Notes: a model not told the origin generated them from the sequence alone. A stretch of 64,000 bases of DNA from Orrella sp037026685 (GCF_037026685.1 NZ_JBANET010000010.1:62001-126000); one strand, 5' to 3'. Shown: positions 15,457 to 23,848, counted from the stretch's first letter. A program made the numbers and translations.

Positions 15457-17152
15457 CCTCAACCTGAACATGAACGCCCTGATGGCCATCGCGGTCACCG
15501 GCGGCATGGCGATCGGCCACTGGCCGGAGGCCGCCATGGTCATGTTCCTGTTCGCGTTGGCGGAAGTGATCGAGGCGAAGTCGCTGGACCGCGCCCGCAA
15601 CGCCATTCGGGGGCTGATGGACTTGGCGCCCGAGACCGCGACCGTGCGGCAGGCCGATGGCTCATGGACAGAGCTGCCGGCCAAGGAGGTCGCAAAGGGC
15701 GCGGTGGTCCGCGTGCGTCCTGGCGAGCGCATCGCACTGGACGGCCTGATCACCTCGGGTCGATCGGCCATCAACCAGGCGCCCATCACCGGCGAGAGCC
15801 TGCCCGTCGAGAAGGCCGAAGGTGACCAGGTCTTCGCCGGAACCATCAATGAGACCGGCTCTTTCGAATACAAGGTGACCGCAGGCGCCAGCGACTCGAC
15901 GCTCGCGCGCATCATCCATGCCGTGGAGTCCGCGCAGGGCAGCCGTGCGCCCACGCAGCGCTTCGTCGACCAGTTCGCCCGCGTCTACACGCCGGCGGTG
16001 TTCGCGGTGTCCGTGCTGGTTGCCGTCGTGCCGCCGCTCGCCTTCGGCGGCGCATGGTTTGACTGGGTCTACAAGGCCCTGGTACTGCTGGTGATCGCCT
16101 GCCCCTGCGCTCTGGTCATCTCCACGCCGGTCACCATCGTCAGCGGCTTGGCCGCTGCCGCCCGACGCGGCATCCTGATCAAGGGTGGCGTCTACCTGGA
16201 GGGCGGGCGCAAGCTCAAGGCGTTGGCCCTGGACAAGACCGGCACACTCACACATGGCAAGCCCGAGCAGACCGACTTCGTGCCGCTGATCGGCGAGGCG
16301 CAGGAAGTTGCCGCCTGGGCCGCAAGCCTCGCGGCACGCTCGGACCATCCTGTGTCTCAGGCCATCGCCCGCAAGGCGAACCGTGACGGCATCGCGCTGC
16401 ACGAGGTCGACGACTTCGCGGCGCTGCCTGGCCGCGGCGTGCGCGGCCGCGTCGCCGGGCGCATGTTGCACATGGGCAACCACAGGCTCGCCCAGGAGCT
16501 GGGCCTGAGCGAAGCGACGCTCCAGGCTCGGCTGGAGACCCTGGAGCGCCAAGGCAAGACAGCGATCCTGCTGATGGACGATGCGACCGTGCTCGGCATT
16601 TTTGCAGTGGCCGACACCGTGAAGGAAACCAGCCGTGAGGCGGTGGCCGACCTGCAGGCGCTGGGTGTGCGCACGCTGATGCTGACGGGGGACAACCAGC
16701 ACACGGCCGCGGCCATCGCTGCCCAGGTCGGAATCTCTGAAGCCCGTGGTGACCAACTGCCCGAAGACAAGCTCAAGACCATCGAAAGCCTGGTCGGCGG
16801 CGAGGGCCAGGTGGGCATGGTGGGCGACGGCATCAACGATTCGCCCGCGCTCGCCCGTGCCGACATCGGCTTCGCCATGGGCGCGGCCGGCACCGACACC
16901 GCGATCGAAACAGCCGACGTCGCCCTGATGGACGACGACCTGCGCAAGATCCCCGCCTTCATCCGGCTGTCGCGTAGCACTGCGGCGATCCTCACGCAGA
17001 ACATCGTTCTGGCCCTTGGCATCAAGGCGGTGTTCCTTGCGTTGACGTTCACAGGGCATGCCACCATGTGGATGGCTGTGTTCGCTGACATGGGGGCAAG
17101 TCTTTTGGTTGTCGTCAATGGGCTGCGCCTCCTGAAGTTCAAGGCGGCATGA
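15457..17152 (+). pseudogene. cadA: 3' part of the interrupted Cd/Pb/Zn P1B-type ATPase gene
   Basis: In frame from 15458 (second CCTC copy) to TGA at 17150-17152. It holds all catalytic signatures of P1B ATPases: TGES in the actuator, the metal-site CPC motif in IACPCALVIS, the phosphorylated Asp in DKTGTLTHG, the HP motif in RSDHPVS, and GDGINDSPA. The ORF is open upstream through the end of the IS in another frame, but no ribosome binding site supports independent expression. A fused or truncated ATPase is possible only if an IS-borne start is used. The IS also probably reduces expression of lspA downstream. Confidence 0.9.
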
Positions 17153-17155
17153 ACA

Positions 17156-17656
17156 ATGGATGAACCATCTCTTCGCAAGACGCAGTGGTACTCACTCGCG
17201 ATCGTTATATTCGCCGGCGATCAGGCAGCTAAGAGCTACATTGACGCGACAACTCCCTTGGGTTGGTCGCACGAGGTGGCGTCATTCTTCAACCTAGTTC
17301 ACGCTCTCAATCCCGGCGCGGCGTTCAGCTTCCTTGCTGGCGCGGGCGGCTGGCAGCGGTGGTTTTTTCTGGCGATCGCGTTCGCAATATCGGCATGGCT
17401 CGCATGGCTGCTCTCCCGGCCGCTGCGCAAAACGGAAGGCCTTTCGTACAGCCTCATTCTGGGCGGCGCATTGGGCAACGCGTTCGACCGCGCCACGCGC
17501 GGGCACGTTATCGACTACATCGACTTTCACCTGCACGGCTGGCACTGGCCCGCCTTCAACATCGCTGACATGGCCATCGTGGGCGGGGCGATCGCGCTGG
17601 TGGCCCAGTCGTTCATGAGCGTGGAGAACCCGGCCGCCACAAAGGAGTCCCAGTGA
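17156..17656 (+). CDS. lspA: Signal peptidase II-like protein of the metal operon
   Basis: 166-residue LspA with four membrane helices. The first conserved Asp region is FAGDQAAK, the NPGAAFSF box follows, and the two catalytic aspartates are in GNAFDRATRGHVIDYIDF and FNIADMAI. It cleaves prolipoprotein signal peptides. Copies linked to cadA/pbrA ATPases are known from lead and cadmium operons (the PbrBC/LspA arrangement), where they accompany metal sequestration. It starts 3 bp after the ATPase stop, so it was cotranscribed. Being downstream of the IS it is likely polar-affected. Confidence 0.9.
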   Translation: MDEPSLRKTQWYSLAIVIFAGDQAAKSYIDATTPLGWSHEVASFFNLVHALNPGAAFSFLAGAGGWQRWFFLAIAFAISAWLAWLLSRPLRKTEGLSYSLILGGALGNAFDRATRGHVIDYIDFHLHGWHWPAFNIADMAIVGGAIALVAQSFMSVENPAATKESQ

Positions 17657-17681
17657 CATTGGGACGATCCGGAAATTCGCA

Positions 17682-17840
17682 ATGCACACGGTGCAGGACA
17701 CCAATCTGAAGAGAACGGCCCCCAGCATGAGCGGCCGCGGCTTGGCCCTCATGCTAGCGCCCACCGCCGCTTTTGCTGCAACGCCCTGTTGCGATGGCGG
17801 CGATTGCTGCAACGACGTCGCAATGCCTTGCTGTGAATAA
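17682..17840 (+). CDS. Small exported Cys-rich peptide, putative metal-binding protein
   Basis: A 52-residue ORF from ATG 17682 to TAA 17838-17840, with GGAA 7 nt upstream, 25 bp after lspA on the same strand. It has a signal-peptide-like start (basic LKR, then GLALMLAPTAAFA with a likely cut after AFA). The mature part of about 20 residues carries three vicinal cysteine pairs, PCC, DCC and PCC, plus Asp and Glu. No lipobox is evident. The place in the cadA-lspA operon and the Cys pairs suggest periplasmic binding of Cd, Pb or Zn. It is too short for most gene callers. Confidence 0.7.
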   Translation: MHTVQDTNLKRTAPSMSGRGLALMLAPTAAFAATPCCDGGDCCNDVAMPCCE

Positions 17841-17992
17841 ACAGCACGCAAGCCAGTTGACCTGGCAATTATGAAAGTCCATCACGGCGATGCTGGCCTT
17901 TTTCGTTCCAATGAGCCGTCACGGAGAGGTGATGATGAAGCTATGCCGGGATCCTGCAAGCTTTAGGACGGTCTTCTTTACCGCATAGCGAT

Positions 17993-18304
17993 ATGCTGAT
18001 GTCACCCGTTCGCCTCGCCTGGCAAGTACAAGTAGTTCGTCGCGGTTTTCTGGCCGTGTCCGCCCGCTTCGCTGGCCCTTTTGCCCCAAACAAGCGCAAT
18101 CATGCCTGCGTTACCACCAAAGTTCGCCCCCGCCAGTTGCTGTTCCTAAAGGGCATCAAGCTCAACGCCATCGCCGACCGGCCAGCGTATTTCGCATCGC
18201 TGCGTGCCCGTCGGGGCCAGCCCATCGTCATCCTCGCAGAGCTGGGACCGGACGAGGCATTCGCCCTGTGGAAGCAGCATGTACTGGGCGACAGGCCTCG
18301 CTGA
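17993..18304 (+). CDS. Short hypothetical ORF, start uncertain
   Basis: Open frame ending at 18302-18304. The last 55 residues (from LLFLKGIKLNAIADRP to KQHVLGDRPR) look like real protein, but the first 40 do not, and no ribosome binding site precedes ATG 17993. An ATG at 18102 in the next frame reads MPALPPKFAPAS and stops by the same point, so the original gene may have started there and suffered a one-base frameshift near 18145. A strong terminator follows at 18330. Function unknown. Confidence 0.35.
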   Translation: MLMSPVRLAWQVQVVRRGFLAVSARFAGPFAPNKRNHACVTTKVRPRQLLFLKGIKLNAIADRPAYFASLRARRGQPIVILAELGPDEAFALWKQHVLGDRPR

Positions 18305-18329
18305 CCCAGTTTCGCCTCATCCTCCTGAC

Positions 18330-18361
18330 AGCCCCGCACTTATTGCGGGGCTTTCTTTTTT
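18330..18361 (+). terminator. Rho-independent terminator
   Basis: AGCCCCGCA (18330-18338) pairs with TGCGGGGCT (18344-18352), followed by TTCTTTTTT. It closes the metal-island transcript on the right. Confidence 0.85.
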
Positions 18362-18445
18362 CCGCGTTCGCCAATCGGGGCTGTTGCAAATGCCGATTTC
18401 CGGCTGACGCGGCTCGCCTCGCGCATGAAGCTGCCCGCATGTGTC

Positions 18446-18562
18446 GCTGATTCGTCAGCACCATGCCAGCAGCCAGAGTTTCCAGGCTGCCGCGGATTCT
18501 TTCCGCGCTACCCGCCAGTCCGCCATCGCATCGAGTCTGCGGACGCGCGTCACCCGTGACGC
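18446..18562 (+). promoter_or_regulatory. Copy A of a four-copy intergenic leader element, with stem-loop
   Basis: 18446-18500 (GCTGATTCGTCAGCACCATGCC ... CCAGGCTGCCGCG) aligns with copies at 21434, 27550 and 54605. It is followed by a different stem, GCGTCAC/GTGACGC (18547-18562), and a T-run at 18569-18574. The first cassette gene starts at 18642. A shared promoter or leader RNA is suspected. Confidence 0.55.
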
Positions 18563-18641
18563 CGATGCTTTTTTCTCAACCGCGTGCGGGAGCTGCCATC
18601 CCGTGAGGGACGAGGCCCCGCTTTTTCCAAGGAGCCCGTCC

Positions 18642-18854
18642 ATGTCCCAGCAAGCCTCTTTCGGCCAGTTGGCCTTGATCCATTGCGGCAAGTTCCTGCC
18701 GCTCGAAATCCTGCATAGCGCCGCCGGCCACTACATCGGCACGCGCGATACAGAAGGTCCCGTTTCGCGGGAATCCTGCCAGTACTTCCGCAGCTATGCC
18801 GCGGCTCAACGTGCCCTCGAAAGAGGCGGCGGGTCCCAGCTCGCCACACCCTGA
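18642..18854 (+). CDS. Hypothetical ICE cassette protein, 70 residues
   Basis: ATG 18642 has AAGGAG at 18629-18634; the longer frame from 18441 crosses the leader element and is not used. The protein (QLALIHCGKFLPLEILHS ... FRSYAAAQRALERGG) has no signal peptide or membrane helix and no family I recognise. It starts the run of short uncharacterised cassette genes between topB and the helicase. The next gene begins 21 bp after its stop. Confidence 0.65.
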   Translation: MSQQASFGQLALIHCGKFLPLEILHSAAGHYIGTRDTEGPVSRESCQYFRSYAAAQRALERGGGSQLATP

Positions 18855-18875
18855 TCCAACTGGAGGAACCACGTC

Positions 18876-19268
18876 ATGAACCAGCTTTTGCCCCAGGAAG
18901 TCGTCGATCAGATCATGCGGGAAGAGCAGCATTTCGCCGCCGCGCCCCAAGCCTTCTTCGAGGTCTGGAAGCGCGGCGTCGAGATCGCAGGCCCGCAATG
19001 GTTTGGCGACGGCACGCGCGAAGGCCTGAACCAGGCAAAGAGCAAGTGGGATCTGCGTCCCGACATGCTGCGTGCCAACGACGCACTCGGCGTCCTGAGC
19101 AGCGGGGAACGCATGTTCCTGTCCGCCATGTTCAGCTTCTACAACGCGCGCGAGGGCGGTGCCATGCTCAAGCGCTGCCACTTCAACGGGTTGTCGGACT
19201 TCGACGGCCTCGATCTGCCACGTCGCCAGGTGATCGCCGACCTGCTGCTGAACTACAGCGGTTGGTGA
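18876..19268 (+). CDS. Conserved hypothetical ICE cassette protein, 130 residues
   Basis: Soluble helical protein with the motif RRQVIADLLLNYSGW at the end and a central SSGERMFLSAMFSFYNAREG. GGAGG lies 11 nt before ATG 18876. No enzyme signature is visible. It is cotranscribed with the 70-residue gene upstream and followed by a strong stem-loop at 19314-19348. Proteins of this appearance are common in ICEclc-like elements but uncharacterised. Confidence 0.75.
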   Translation: MNQLLPQEVVDQIMREEQHFAAAPQAFFEVWKRGVEIAGPQWFGDGTREGLNQAKSKWDLRPDMLRANDALGVLSSGERMFLSAMFSFYNAREGGAMLKRCHFNGLSDFDGLDLPRRQVIADLLLNYSGW

Positions 19269-19313
19269 GCCGGTCCCTGGCACACCTTCATCACTGCGTT
19301 CACGGGACCCCAT

Positions 19314-19348
19314 GAGGGACATGCGCCTCGTTCGAGGCCATGTCCCTC
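19314..19348 (+). terminator. Strong stem-loop, probable terminator
   Basis: GAGGGACATG (19314-19323) pairs with CATGTCCCTC (19339-19348), with an inner CCTCG/CGAGG stem. It is followed by GCGTTTTC. The short T-run makes it a moderate intrinsic terminator or an RNA-end stabiliser. Confidence 0.55.
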
Positions 19349-19450
19349 GCGTTTTCTCCCCGCCCAGCGCCATCCGGCATCAGGCGGTTTCCCCTGCGGA
19401 TGCCATCGTCCGCAAGGGCTGGCTCCGTTCATTCATCGAAAGGAGCCTTC

Positions 19451-20137
19451 ATGGCCAACAACTACTACGAAGCCACCGGCGTTCTCGTGCTCGACCGTGT
19501 GACGCCCGTCATCCAGGCGCTGTTCGGCGCCTTCGCGCTGGACGAGAGCCACCCCGGCAACGGGCAGGCCTACATCGCCCAGATCGCCGAGACCACCAAT
19601 CCGCAATGGCCGGACGTGCTCGATGGCCTGGAAGACCTGGCCACGCAACTCGGTATTCCGATGCCGGACGACGAAGGGCTGTCGATCCCGCCGCTGCTCG
19701 AACTGCTCGCCGTGCACTTCCGTGCCGATGAGGACGAAGAGCTGGGGAACTTGATCGACCGTCATTCGTTCGAGGACACCGCCGATCTCGACGCATTGTT
19801 TCTGATCGCCACCCGGTTCGATGACGGGCACCACCTGACCGCCATCCAGTTCGAGGGCTGCTGGTACTGCAGCAAGCCGCGGCTGTTCGAGTTCGGCGGC
19901 AACGGCTGCTACCTGAGCCGCGAGGTCCGCTTCATCAGCTCCTCCTCCCAGGCCCTCCAGCTCGGCGACCAATTGCGCAAGACCATTGTGGCCGCCGACA
20001 TCGAAGAGGCTTCGGCCCTGATCGCGCTGGAGACCATCAATCTGCTGGCGGGCGTCAGCGACGAGCCATTCCGCATGAATTTGCGCCGGCGCGTCGCCGA
20101 GCGATTGGCCCAAACGCCAACGATCAGCGTCACCTGA
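19451..20137 (+). CDS. Conserved hypothetical ICE cassette protein, 228 residues
   Basis: ATG 19451 follows AAAGGAG; the upstream extension from 19340 runs through the stem-loop and is rejected. The protein starts MANNYYEATGVLVLDRVTPVIQALFGAF, is acidic in the middle (RADEDEELGNLIDRHS), and has GCWYCSKPRLFEFGGNGCYLSREV with three cysteines near the centre. There are no membrane helices. I do not know a function. It stands alone with a stem-loop on each side, CCACCGGG/CCCGGTGG near 20160-20181 being the downstream one. Confidence 0.75.
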   Translation: MANNYYEATGVLVLDRVTPVIQALFGAFALDESHPGNGQAYIAQIAETTNPQWPDVLDGLEDLATQLGIPMPDDEGLSIPPLLELLAVHFRADEDEELGNLIDRHSFEDTADLDALFLIATRFDDGHHLTAIQFEGCWYCSKPRLFEFGGNGCYLSREVRFISSSSQALQLGDQLRKTIVAADIEEASALIALETINLLAGVSDEPFRMNLRRRVAERLAQTPTISVT

Positions 20138-20220
20138 CGCTGTTTCCTTTCTTTCCACCCACCGGGGTCAATTCCCGGTGGCGGGGATTTGCTCCATCAT
20201 TATTCTGTTGGAGAAATCCC

Positions 20221-20958
20221 ATGTCCCAGAATCCCAATCCCTTTCTACGCGGCTACTGGAATCTGAAAATCGTCCGCACGCTGTCCATCAGCTACGAGGA
20301 CGGAAGCCCGCATGTTTGGCGAAACATCCACCCGAGCCAGCAGCACCTCTGCGACGCGGCGCTGGTTTCTTCTCCTTGCATCATCACCAGCGACTTCGCG
20401 GTGGTCAGGACTGGCACCGAACCTGTCGGCGCCGCACTGATCGCCGAATGCGACGCGGCTGAAGGGGGCAGCGGCGAAGGCATGGTGGGTGCCGTGGTGT
20501 ACGCGATCCACGGCGACGACTTCGACGGCCGCCCCGTCCACATTGGCGACACCTATTCGGCCGAGGCCGCACGGGAAGTCGTGCAGCGGTTGAGCTTCGA
20601 GACCGGCTACTACAGCCGGTGCTGGGAAATCAGCAGCGCGCACATCAGCCGCGAAACCGGCCAGTACCTGGCCAACCTGGCTGACCTCGCGACGCCGGAG
20701 GCCTTTTTGTTCATCGCGTTCCGGATTCCCTACAGCCCGGCGATCGGCGTCAAGCTGATCTCCACGCCCTGGACGGACCAGCACCTGCAGGACGTCGAGG
20801 GGATCGCCGCCGAGCAGCTTCGGCAGGAGCACCGCAGCAAGGGCATGCCGGACGAGCTGGCACAGATCCTTGAACTGGCCGGCCAGGCCGACGTGCGCAT
20901 CCTCATCCTCGATGCCGACGCACCCGTGTTGCCGGGCCTATCGCTGGCCGGCGAATAG
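20221..20958 (+). CDS. Hypothetical ICE cassette protein, possibly DUF5983 family, 245 residues
   Basis: GGAG (20210-20213) precedes ATG 20221. The sequence contains RGYWNLKIVRTLSISYEDG near the start, FETGYYSRCWEISSAHIS in the middle, and ILILDADAPVLPGL near the end. It resembles the DUF5983 proteins of conjugative elements, an assignment I hold loosely. Soluble, no catalytic motif seen. A stem-loop at 20999-21033 separates it from the next gene. Confidence 0.75.
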   Translation: MSQNPNPFLRGYWNLKIVRTLSISYEDGSPHVWRNIHPSQQHLCDAALVSSPCIITSDFAVVRTGTEPVGAALIAECDAAEGGSGEGMVGAVVYAIHGDDFDGRPVHIGDTYSAEAAREVVQRLSFETGYYSRCWEISSAHISRETGQYLANLADLATPEAFLFIAFRIPYSPAIGVKLISTPWTDQHLQDVEGIAAEQLRQEHRSKGMPDELAQILELAGQADVRILILDADAPVLPGLSLAGE

Positions 20959-20998
20959 CTGCCACACACATCCCCGGCCTTCCTTGTCCTCACCGCAT

Positions 20999-21033
20999 GC
21001 CGGCCCGGTCTCCCGCCAGAGAGCCGGGCCGGC
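20999..21033 (+). repeat. Perfect GC-rich stem-loop between cassette genes
   Basis: GCCGGCCCGG (20999-21008) and CCGGGCCGGC (21024-21033) form a 10-bp stem just upstream of the ribosome binding site of the gene at 21056. No T-run. Confidence 0.6.
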
Positions 21034-21055
21034 GCACTTTCACAGGAGCGATCCC

Positions 21056-21334
21056 ATGTTCCCCGACCTCATCACACCCGCATCCGACTTCGAGCACCAA
21101 CTCGGAGCCTGCGTCAACGCCATGAGCCAGGAAGATGCCATCGGCCAGATCCTGGTATTCGAGCGCATGAGCGGCACGCTGCACATGCGCCATATCGCCA
21201 GCGCCGACCTGGTGGACACCGACGTGGACGACTACGAAATGGTCGTCTTCGACGGTGGCAACACAAGCGGCGACACGTGGAAACACGTGTTCTTTCCGCG
21301 TCAGCGCGAGCACTACTTCGTGTACCAAGCCTGA
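21056..21334 (+). CDS. Hypothetical ICE cassette protein, 92 residues
   Basis: ATG 21056 follows CAGGAG (21043-21048). The protein has a beta-rich look (AIGQILVFERMSGTLHMRHIASADL ... YEMVVFDGGN ... KHVFFPRQREHYFVYQ) with no recognised domain. It is closed by a good intrinsic terminator at 21342-21364, so it forms a single-gene unit. Confidence 0.7.
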   Translation: MFPDLITPASDFEHQLGACVNAMSQEDAIGQILVFERMSGTLHMRHIASADLVDTDVDDYEMVVFDGGNTSGDTWKHVFFPRQREHYFVYQA

Positions 21335-21341
21335 TTCCTCC

Positions 21342-21364
21342 AGCCCCTTTCGAGGGGCTTTTTC
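21342..21364 (+). terminator. Rho-independent terminator
   Basis: AGCCCC-TTTCGA-GGGGCT followed by TTTTTC directly after the 92-residue gene. Confidence 0.8.
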
Positions 21365-21433
21365 TTGCCCGCAGCACAGGAAAACGGTTGTGGTGCGGTG
21401 CCGTTTCCTGCGGGCAGGCAGACCGCCCCAGGG

Positions 21434-21605
21434 CCATGCTTGCCCCATGTTCGTCGGCGTTGCCGGCACATGCCCAGGCAGTCGAGACCTTCGAGGCTGC
21501 AAGCGCGGGAAACCGTGCTGGTCGTTTCTTCCTACGGACCTACCGCGTCCATCCACGCCACCCACAAGGGACCTCTCCCTTGCGGGCGGGGAATCCCTTG
21601 TTTTT
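21434..21605 (+). promoter_or_regulatory. Copy B of the four-copy leader element, with attenuator-like stem-loop
   Basis: 21434-21508 (CATGCTTGCCCCATG ... ACATGCCCAGGCA ... CCTTCGAGGCTGC) aligns closely with copy C at 27550. A stem, ACAAGGGA (21564-21571) with TCCCTTGT (21594-21601), ends in TTTTT at 21601-21605, only 18 nt before the next start. That is terminator-like placed in a leader, so attenuation of the downstream gene is possible. Confidence 0.55.
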
Positions 21606-21622
21606 CCTCAAGGAGTTTCCCC

Positions 21623-22447
21623 ATGGATCGTTCCCTCATCAAATCCATGATGCCTTCGCTGGTCGCAGGCCATGTGCCCCGCAACGTGCGGTCGTTCAAG
21701 TACCGCGTGTTCGATGATCAGCCGCTGTCCTCAACGCTGGGCTTCGCCATCGACCCCCAACCCTTCGACGGCAAGGTGGTCGCCGCGACCGACGATGCCA
21801 TCGTCGTCAAGCTCAAGCCTTCCGAGTTCGCGGTGCTCGATCCCAGCCTGGTGACCACGGTTCCTGCCGAAGGCGCCAAGGTGCATGTCCAACCCTATGC
21901 CCGTCGTCGCTTCGACGGACTGCGCGCGGACACGCCGGAGGTCATCACCGAGGAGACTTCGGACGGCACGCCGTACACCATCACGAGGCACATCCTCGGC
22001 TCGGCGCCGGCCAAGCTGCCCATTCCCACGCCGCAGTGCATGGAGTTGGGCCAGCTCATCGAGCAGTTGGAGGAGATGCCGGCCCCCGATCGCTTCCGGC
22101 GCATCACCCACATGCTGGTGGATGCCGGTGCCCGCGACTTCACCTGGGTCGATCCCACGCCCTCCAAGATCATCGAGACCCCGCCGGCGATCAGCTTCAC
22201 GGTCTCGACCGCGAAGTTCGAGGGCCGGGTGACGATCCTCTACGACCGCGGCGGAGACACCTACGTGGTGGAACTGCACCGTCAGAACGGTGAATCGGTC
22301 GAACTGGTCGATCGGCACGACGAGGTGTATTTCGACATGCTCGGCGAAGTGCTGGAGAGGCTCATCGACGACGGGCGCTGGCGCCAGATCGACGTGAGCA
22401 TCCTCGACGCGAAAGCGGCCCGCAAGCGCCAGGCCGTCCCGGCATGA
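21623..22447 (+). CDS. Conserved hypothetical ICE cassette protein, 274 residues
   Basis: ATG 21623 follows AAGGAG (21610-21615). The N-terminal 110 residues are beta-rich with FKYRVFDDQPLSSTLGFAI and GAKVHVQPYARRRFDG. The middle (AKLPIPTPQCMELGQLIEQLEEMPAPDRFRRITHMLVDAGARDF) is helical, and the end carries FTVSTAKFEGRVTILYDRGGDTYVVEL. Two domains seem likely. No catalytic residues or membrane helices are evident, and I do not recognise the family. It is controlled by leader copy B. Confidence 0.75.
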   Translation: MDRSLIKSMMPSLVAGHVPRNVRSFKYRVFDDQPLSSTLGFAIDPQPFDGKVVAATDDAIVVKLKPSEFAVLDPSLVTTVPAEGAKVHVQPYARRRFDGLRADTPEVITEETSDGTPYTITRHILGSAPAKLPIPTPQCMELGQLIEQLEEMPAPDRFRRITHMLVDAGARDFTWVDPTPSKIIETPPAISFTVSTAKFEGRVTILYDRGGDTYVVELHRQNGESVELVDRHDEVYFDMLGEVLERLIDDGRWRQIDVSILDAKAARKRQAVPA

Positions 22448-22591
22448 CGCCCCGCAGCGAAACCGGGCGGTCCTGCGGCTGACCCGAGGCATCCGCCACG
22501 GCGTTCCAGCCGTTCCGGCCGCGTGCACTACAGGCCCTTCATCCCATCGGATGGAGGCCTTTCTCATTCTTCCACACAGGAGATTTCATCC

Positions 22592-22653
22592 ATGTCACTG
22601 CGATTCAAAGGCGCTGACCTGCGCCCCGTGCTGACCGAAGCCATCGCCAATCA
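22592..22653 (+). pseudogene. 5' fragment of a DUF3085-family gene split by the mer transposon
   Basis: ATG 22592 (AGGAG upstream at 22577-22581) begins MSLRFKGADLRPVLTEAIAN and is interrupted at 22653 by the transposon. Joining to 26592 restores ...AIANQCRIVLVKDQGVY in frame, giving a protein of about 117 residues like other DUF3085 proteins of ICEs. The gene's role is unknown. Confidence 0.85.
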
Positions 22654-22692
22654 GGGGTCGTCTCAGAAAACGGAAAAAAATCGTACGCTAAG
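22654..22692 (+). repeat. Left terminal inverted repeat of the mer transposon
   Basis: 39-bp Tn21-type end beginning GGGGTCGTCTCAGAAAACGG. It lies directly after the duplicated AATCA and faces the end of merR. Confidence 0.92.
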
Positions 22693-22708
22693 AGCCGAAG
22701 TGGGCCCT

Positions 22709-23116
22709 TTAGCAGCAATGCAAAGCTGCGATCAACGGGCAGGAAACATTGCCATGGTGCGCGTTGCACTCTCTCACTAGCGTCGACAGGGCCTCTTCCA
22801 TCCGCGTGAGGTCCGCCATGCGTGCGCGCACATCGGCCAGCCGGTGAGCAGCCAGTTCGGCCGCCTCGCTGCAATGGGTGCCGTCCTCCAGTTTCAGGAG
22901 CTGGCCGACTTCATCCAGGCTGAATCCCAGGCGCTGGGCTGACTTCACGAACTTCACCCGCGCCACGTCCGCCTGCCCGTAGCGGCGGATGCGACCGTAG
23001 GGCCGCTCCGGCTGGGGTAGCAAGCCCTTGAGCTGATAGAAGCGGATCGTCTCCACGTTGACCCGGGCTGCCTTGGCGAAGGCCCCGATGGTCAGATTCT
23101 CTTGAGCGTTCTCCAT
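22709..23116 (-). CDS. merR: Mercury-responsive regulator MerR
   Basis: 135 residues. The winged HTH is TIGAFAKAARVNVETIRFYQLKGLLP. The three Hg-binding cysteines are present: one in DGTHCSEAAEL (about 82), and two in RECNAHHGNVSCPLI (about 117 and 126), the classical trigonal site. It represses its own gene and activates merTPA on Hg(II) binding. It diverges from merT across the operator at 23122-23152. The C-terminus ends ALHCC. Confidence 0.95.
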   Translation of the reverse strand: MENAQENLTIGAFAKAARVNVETIRFYQLKGLLPQPERPYGRIRRYGQADVARVKFVKSAQRLGFSLDEVGQLLKLEDGTHCSEAAELAAHRLADVRARMADLTRMEEALSTLVRECNAHHGNVSCPLIAALHCC

Positions 23117-23121
23117 GGCGC

Positions 23122-23152
23122 TTGACTCCGTAGTTGACTACGGAAGTAACGT
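23122..23152 (+). promoter_or_regulatory. mer operator/promoter
   Basis: TTGACT (-35, 23122-23127), 19-bp spacer and TAACGT (-10, 23147-23152). The spacer holds the perfect dyad CCGTAGT-TG-ACTACGG (23128-23143). This is the standard MerR binding site between merR and merT. Confidence 0.85.
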
Positions 23153-23187
23153 TACAGCATCAAGCGAAGTCCCGGAAGGAGAACCTT

Positions 23188-23538
23188 ATGTCGGAACCCA
23201 AGAACGGCTGCGGCGCACTGGCGACCGGCGGCGTCGCGGCCGTCCTCGCCTCGGCCTGCTGCCTCGGCCCCCTTGTCCTGGTCGCGCTCGGCTTCTCTGG
23301 CGCGTGGATCGGCAACCTGACCGTGCTGGAGCCGTATCGGCCGATCTTCATCGGCGCAGCGCTCATCGCGCTGTTCTTCGCCTGGCGCAGCATCTTCCGA
23401 CCAGCCCATGCCTGCAAGCCCGGCGACGTTTGCGCCGTGCCCCAAGTGCGGACTGCCTACAAGGTGATCTTCTGGATCGTGGCCGCCCTGGTTCTGGTTG
23501 CCCTCGCGTTTCCCTACGTCCTGCCGCTGTTCTACTGA
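23188..23538 (+). CDS. merT: Mercuric ion transporter MerT
   Basis: 116 residues with three membrane helices. The first helix carries the vicinal Cys pair in ASACCLGP (24-25), and the cytoplasmic loop has the second pair in HACKPGDVC. MerT takes Hg(II) from MerP and passes it inward to MerA. ATG 23188 follows AAGGAG; the in-frame TTG at 23134 lies inside the operator and is rejected. merP begins 12 bp after its stop. Confidence 0.95.
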   Translation: MSEPKNGCGALATGGVAAVLASACCLGPLVLVALGFSGAWIGNLTVLEPYRPIFIGAALIALFFAWRSIFRPAHACKPGDVCAVPQVRTAYKVIFWIVAALVLVALAFPYVLPLFY

Positions 23539-23550
23539 AAGGAGATCACC

Positions 23551-23838
23551 ATGAAGAAACTCACCACCCTCACCACCCTCATCGCCCTGGCCGCCGCTCT
23601 AAGCGCGCCCGCCTGGGCTGCCACCAAGACCGTCACCCTGTCGGTGCCCGGCATGACCTGCGCCGCGTGCCCGATCACGGTCAAGACGGCTCTGTCCAAG
23701 GTCGCCGGCGTCGAGAAGGCCGAAGTCAGCTTCGAGAAGCGGGAGGCCGTCGTCACCTTCGACGAGGCCAAGACCAATGCCGACGCCTTGACCAAGGCCA
23801 CCGCAAACGCGGGTTACCCGTCCAGCGTCAAGCAGTGA
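23551..23838 (+). CDS. merP: Periplasmic mercury-binding protein MerP
   Basis: 95 residues. The signal peptide ends near residue 23 (ALSAPAWA), and the mature HMA domain has GMTCAAC with Cys37 and Cys40. It scavenges periplasmic Hg(II) for MerT. AAAGGAG lies just before ATG 23551. It is part of the merTPA operon, with merA starting 10 bp later. Confidence 0.96.
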   Translation: MKKLTTLTTLIALAAALSAPAWAATKTVTLSVPGMTCAACPITVKTALSKVAGVEKAEVSFEKREAVVTFDEAKTNADALTKATANAGYPSSVKQ

Positions 23839-23848
23839 GGGCGTAATC

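Noticed and set aside
15308..17152. ATPase 3' part read as an independent 614-residue gene starting in the IS
   Set aside because: Its first 50 codons are the wrong frame of orfB, with no ribosome binding site; it is the broken gene's continuation.
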